Assembly: GCA_029207755.1 (NCBI GenBank)
Contig: JARCOQ010000012.1
Location: 3,368,001-3,432,000, forward strand
Reading direction: 5' to 3'
DNA: 64,000 nt
Source of the DNA: Chamaea fasciata
Lineage: Eukaryota > Chordata > Aves > Passeriformes > Sylviidae
Position numbers and translations under genes: made by a program
The notes under the pieces: generated by a model
Seen by the model: only the letters and a program-made list of their open reading frames with translations
Databases searched by the model: none
Told to the model about the DNA's origin: nothing
Shown: positions 62,976 through 64,000 of the stretch, piece by piece
How positions within the stretch are numbered: position 1 is the first letter of the stretch
Layout: each line of letters begins with the position of its first letter

Positions 62976-64000
62976 CTGTTGGAAAAGAGGAAACGATGTC
63001 TTTAGGAGAAGAAATACAGAGAGGAGAGTTTTCTTAGCAAATCTTGAATAAGATGGGTTTTTCCCTTACACATAAATGTAATTCCCAATACACAACACTT
63101 CTAAACTTAGATTTTCTCGTTAGATGTCTGTGTGAGGTATTACCTGACATTTGTCTTGGGTACCCATTTCACTTCTCCCTGCTCCCCAAAACAATCCTTA
63201 TTTTAAAATTTATTTTATTTCTACTCCCTTTGGAAAAACAGTACAAAGCAATACACTTGGTGAAGGAACCCTCAAGAAGCTCTGCTAAAAGTGAAGCCGG
63301 TTTCTCTAGAAGAGATATAAGGAATACATAAAAACACTGAAATAATTTTTAAAGTATTTTGACTGTTCTCTTTCATTTCTTTCTAATTCATAAAAACAAC
63401 GTTAAAATATAGGGAAGGAGTCTAGTCAGAAAAGCTTTGAAGTAAAATAAGGAAATTAAAATTTATTGCTTCAGAATGAAAGCTAATTACTGAACCATAG
63501 CTGTGTTATGGAAGACACAAACCATGAAGTCAGGAGTAATTTGAATAAAAATGGAAACGAGAGAGAAGTAAGCTGGCTGTGTAGGAAGAATTAATGAATT
63601 TAAGCTAATCTTAATACTTCTAAAAGCAGAAATTTAATCCAAGAGAAGGCAGCATATGTGTTAGAACACATGCAGCAAGGAAATTAGAAGATTGAGATGG
63701 TATTTAAAGAGTAAGTAAATAATTTCTTTTGCTGGAGCAGGAAACTCGTGCAAGACTGTAATTCAGTTACAATTACATGAACGCATCAAAAGGTTTTTGA
63801 ATCTCTTCAGTGGCCGTATTGGAATTCTCAAAATTCCTCTGAAATTTTTGAGATATGAAGCCAAGTCACCTAAGCATGCTGCAAAGGCCATTTTAGACTT
63901 TAAAAATTCTTAGCTCGCCATTGTGTTACCAGAGAAGAAATGTGCCCAGGTGAGGGCTGAGGTGCTCCTCCCCTGTCCACGAGCTCTTCCGCGCGTTCCT
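62976..64000 (-). other. NETO2: NETO2 intron (partial)
   Basis: About 1 kb upstream of the CUB2 exon on the minus strand, starting with the acceptor CCAACAG. No further NETO2 exon is recognisable before the window ends. The GC-richer last 60 bases contain no frame resembling CUB2. Confidence 0.7.

Overview
The window is nuclear DNA from a bird, probably a neoavian and possibly a songbird. The evidence is an AT-rich vertebrate background with GT-AG introns, CpG-island promoters, truncated CR1 LINEs as the only recognisable transposons, and the gene order GPT2 - borealin-2 (CDCA9) - DNAJA2 - NETO2. Placental mammals keep GPT2-DNAJA2-NETO2 in this order (human 16q11-q12) but, as far as I know, lack the borealin-2 gene. 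No prokaryotic, viral, CRISPR or RNA-gene features were found.

Layout. (1) 1-~5.1 kb, + strand: the last three coding exons and long 3'UTR of GPT2 (mitochondrial alanine aminotransferase 2). (2) ~5.1-7.05 kb: a short intergenic stretch with a CR1 3' fragment and the CpG-rich promoter of the next gene. (3) 7.05-13.6 kb, + strand: a complete ten-exon borealin-2 gene. All exon phases join into one 277-codon frame, provided that one intron uses a GC-AG donor. (4) ~14.36-25.44 kb, - strand: complete nine-exon DNAJA2 (410 aa Hsp40 co-chaperone), convergent with borealin-2. Its promoter CpG island (25.0-25.7 kb) carries NRF1-, CRE- and CTCF-like sites. A second CR1 fragment lies just outside this island. 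(5) ~26.5-54.8 kb: a gene desert with no protein-coding gene that I can support. It holds a GC-rich patch with an RFX X-box-like motif next to it, a second CTCF-like motif, a possible enhancer and some exon-like splice-site pairs. (6) 54.9-64 kb, - strand: the 3'UTR and last three coding exons of NETO2 (end of CUB2, LDLa, transmembrane segment and cytoplasmic tail). Its 5' part lies beyond the window.

The genes do not form a pathway. They cover amino-acid metabolism, mitotic chromosome segregation, protein folding and glutamate-receptor/transporter modulation, and they sit together through ancient synteny. I found no evidence of a novel system. The best leads are the retained borealin-2 gene with its non-canonical intron, the CR1 fragments beside both complete promoters, and the GC-rich patch with an X-box in the desert.
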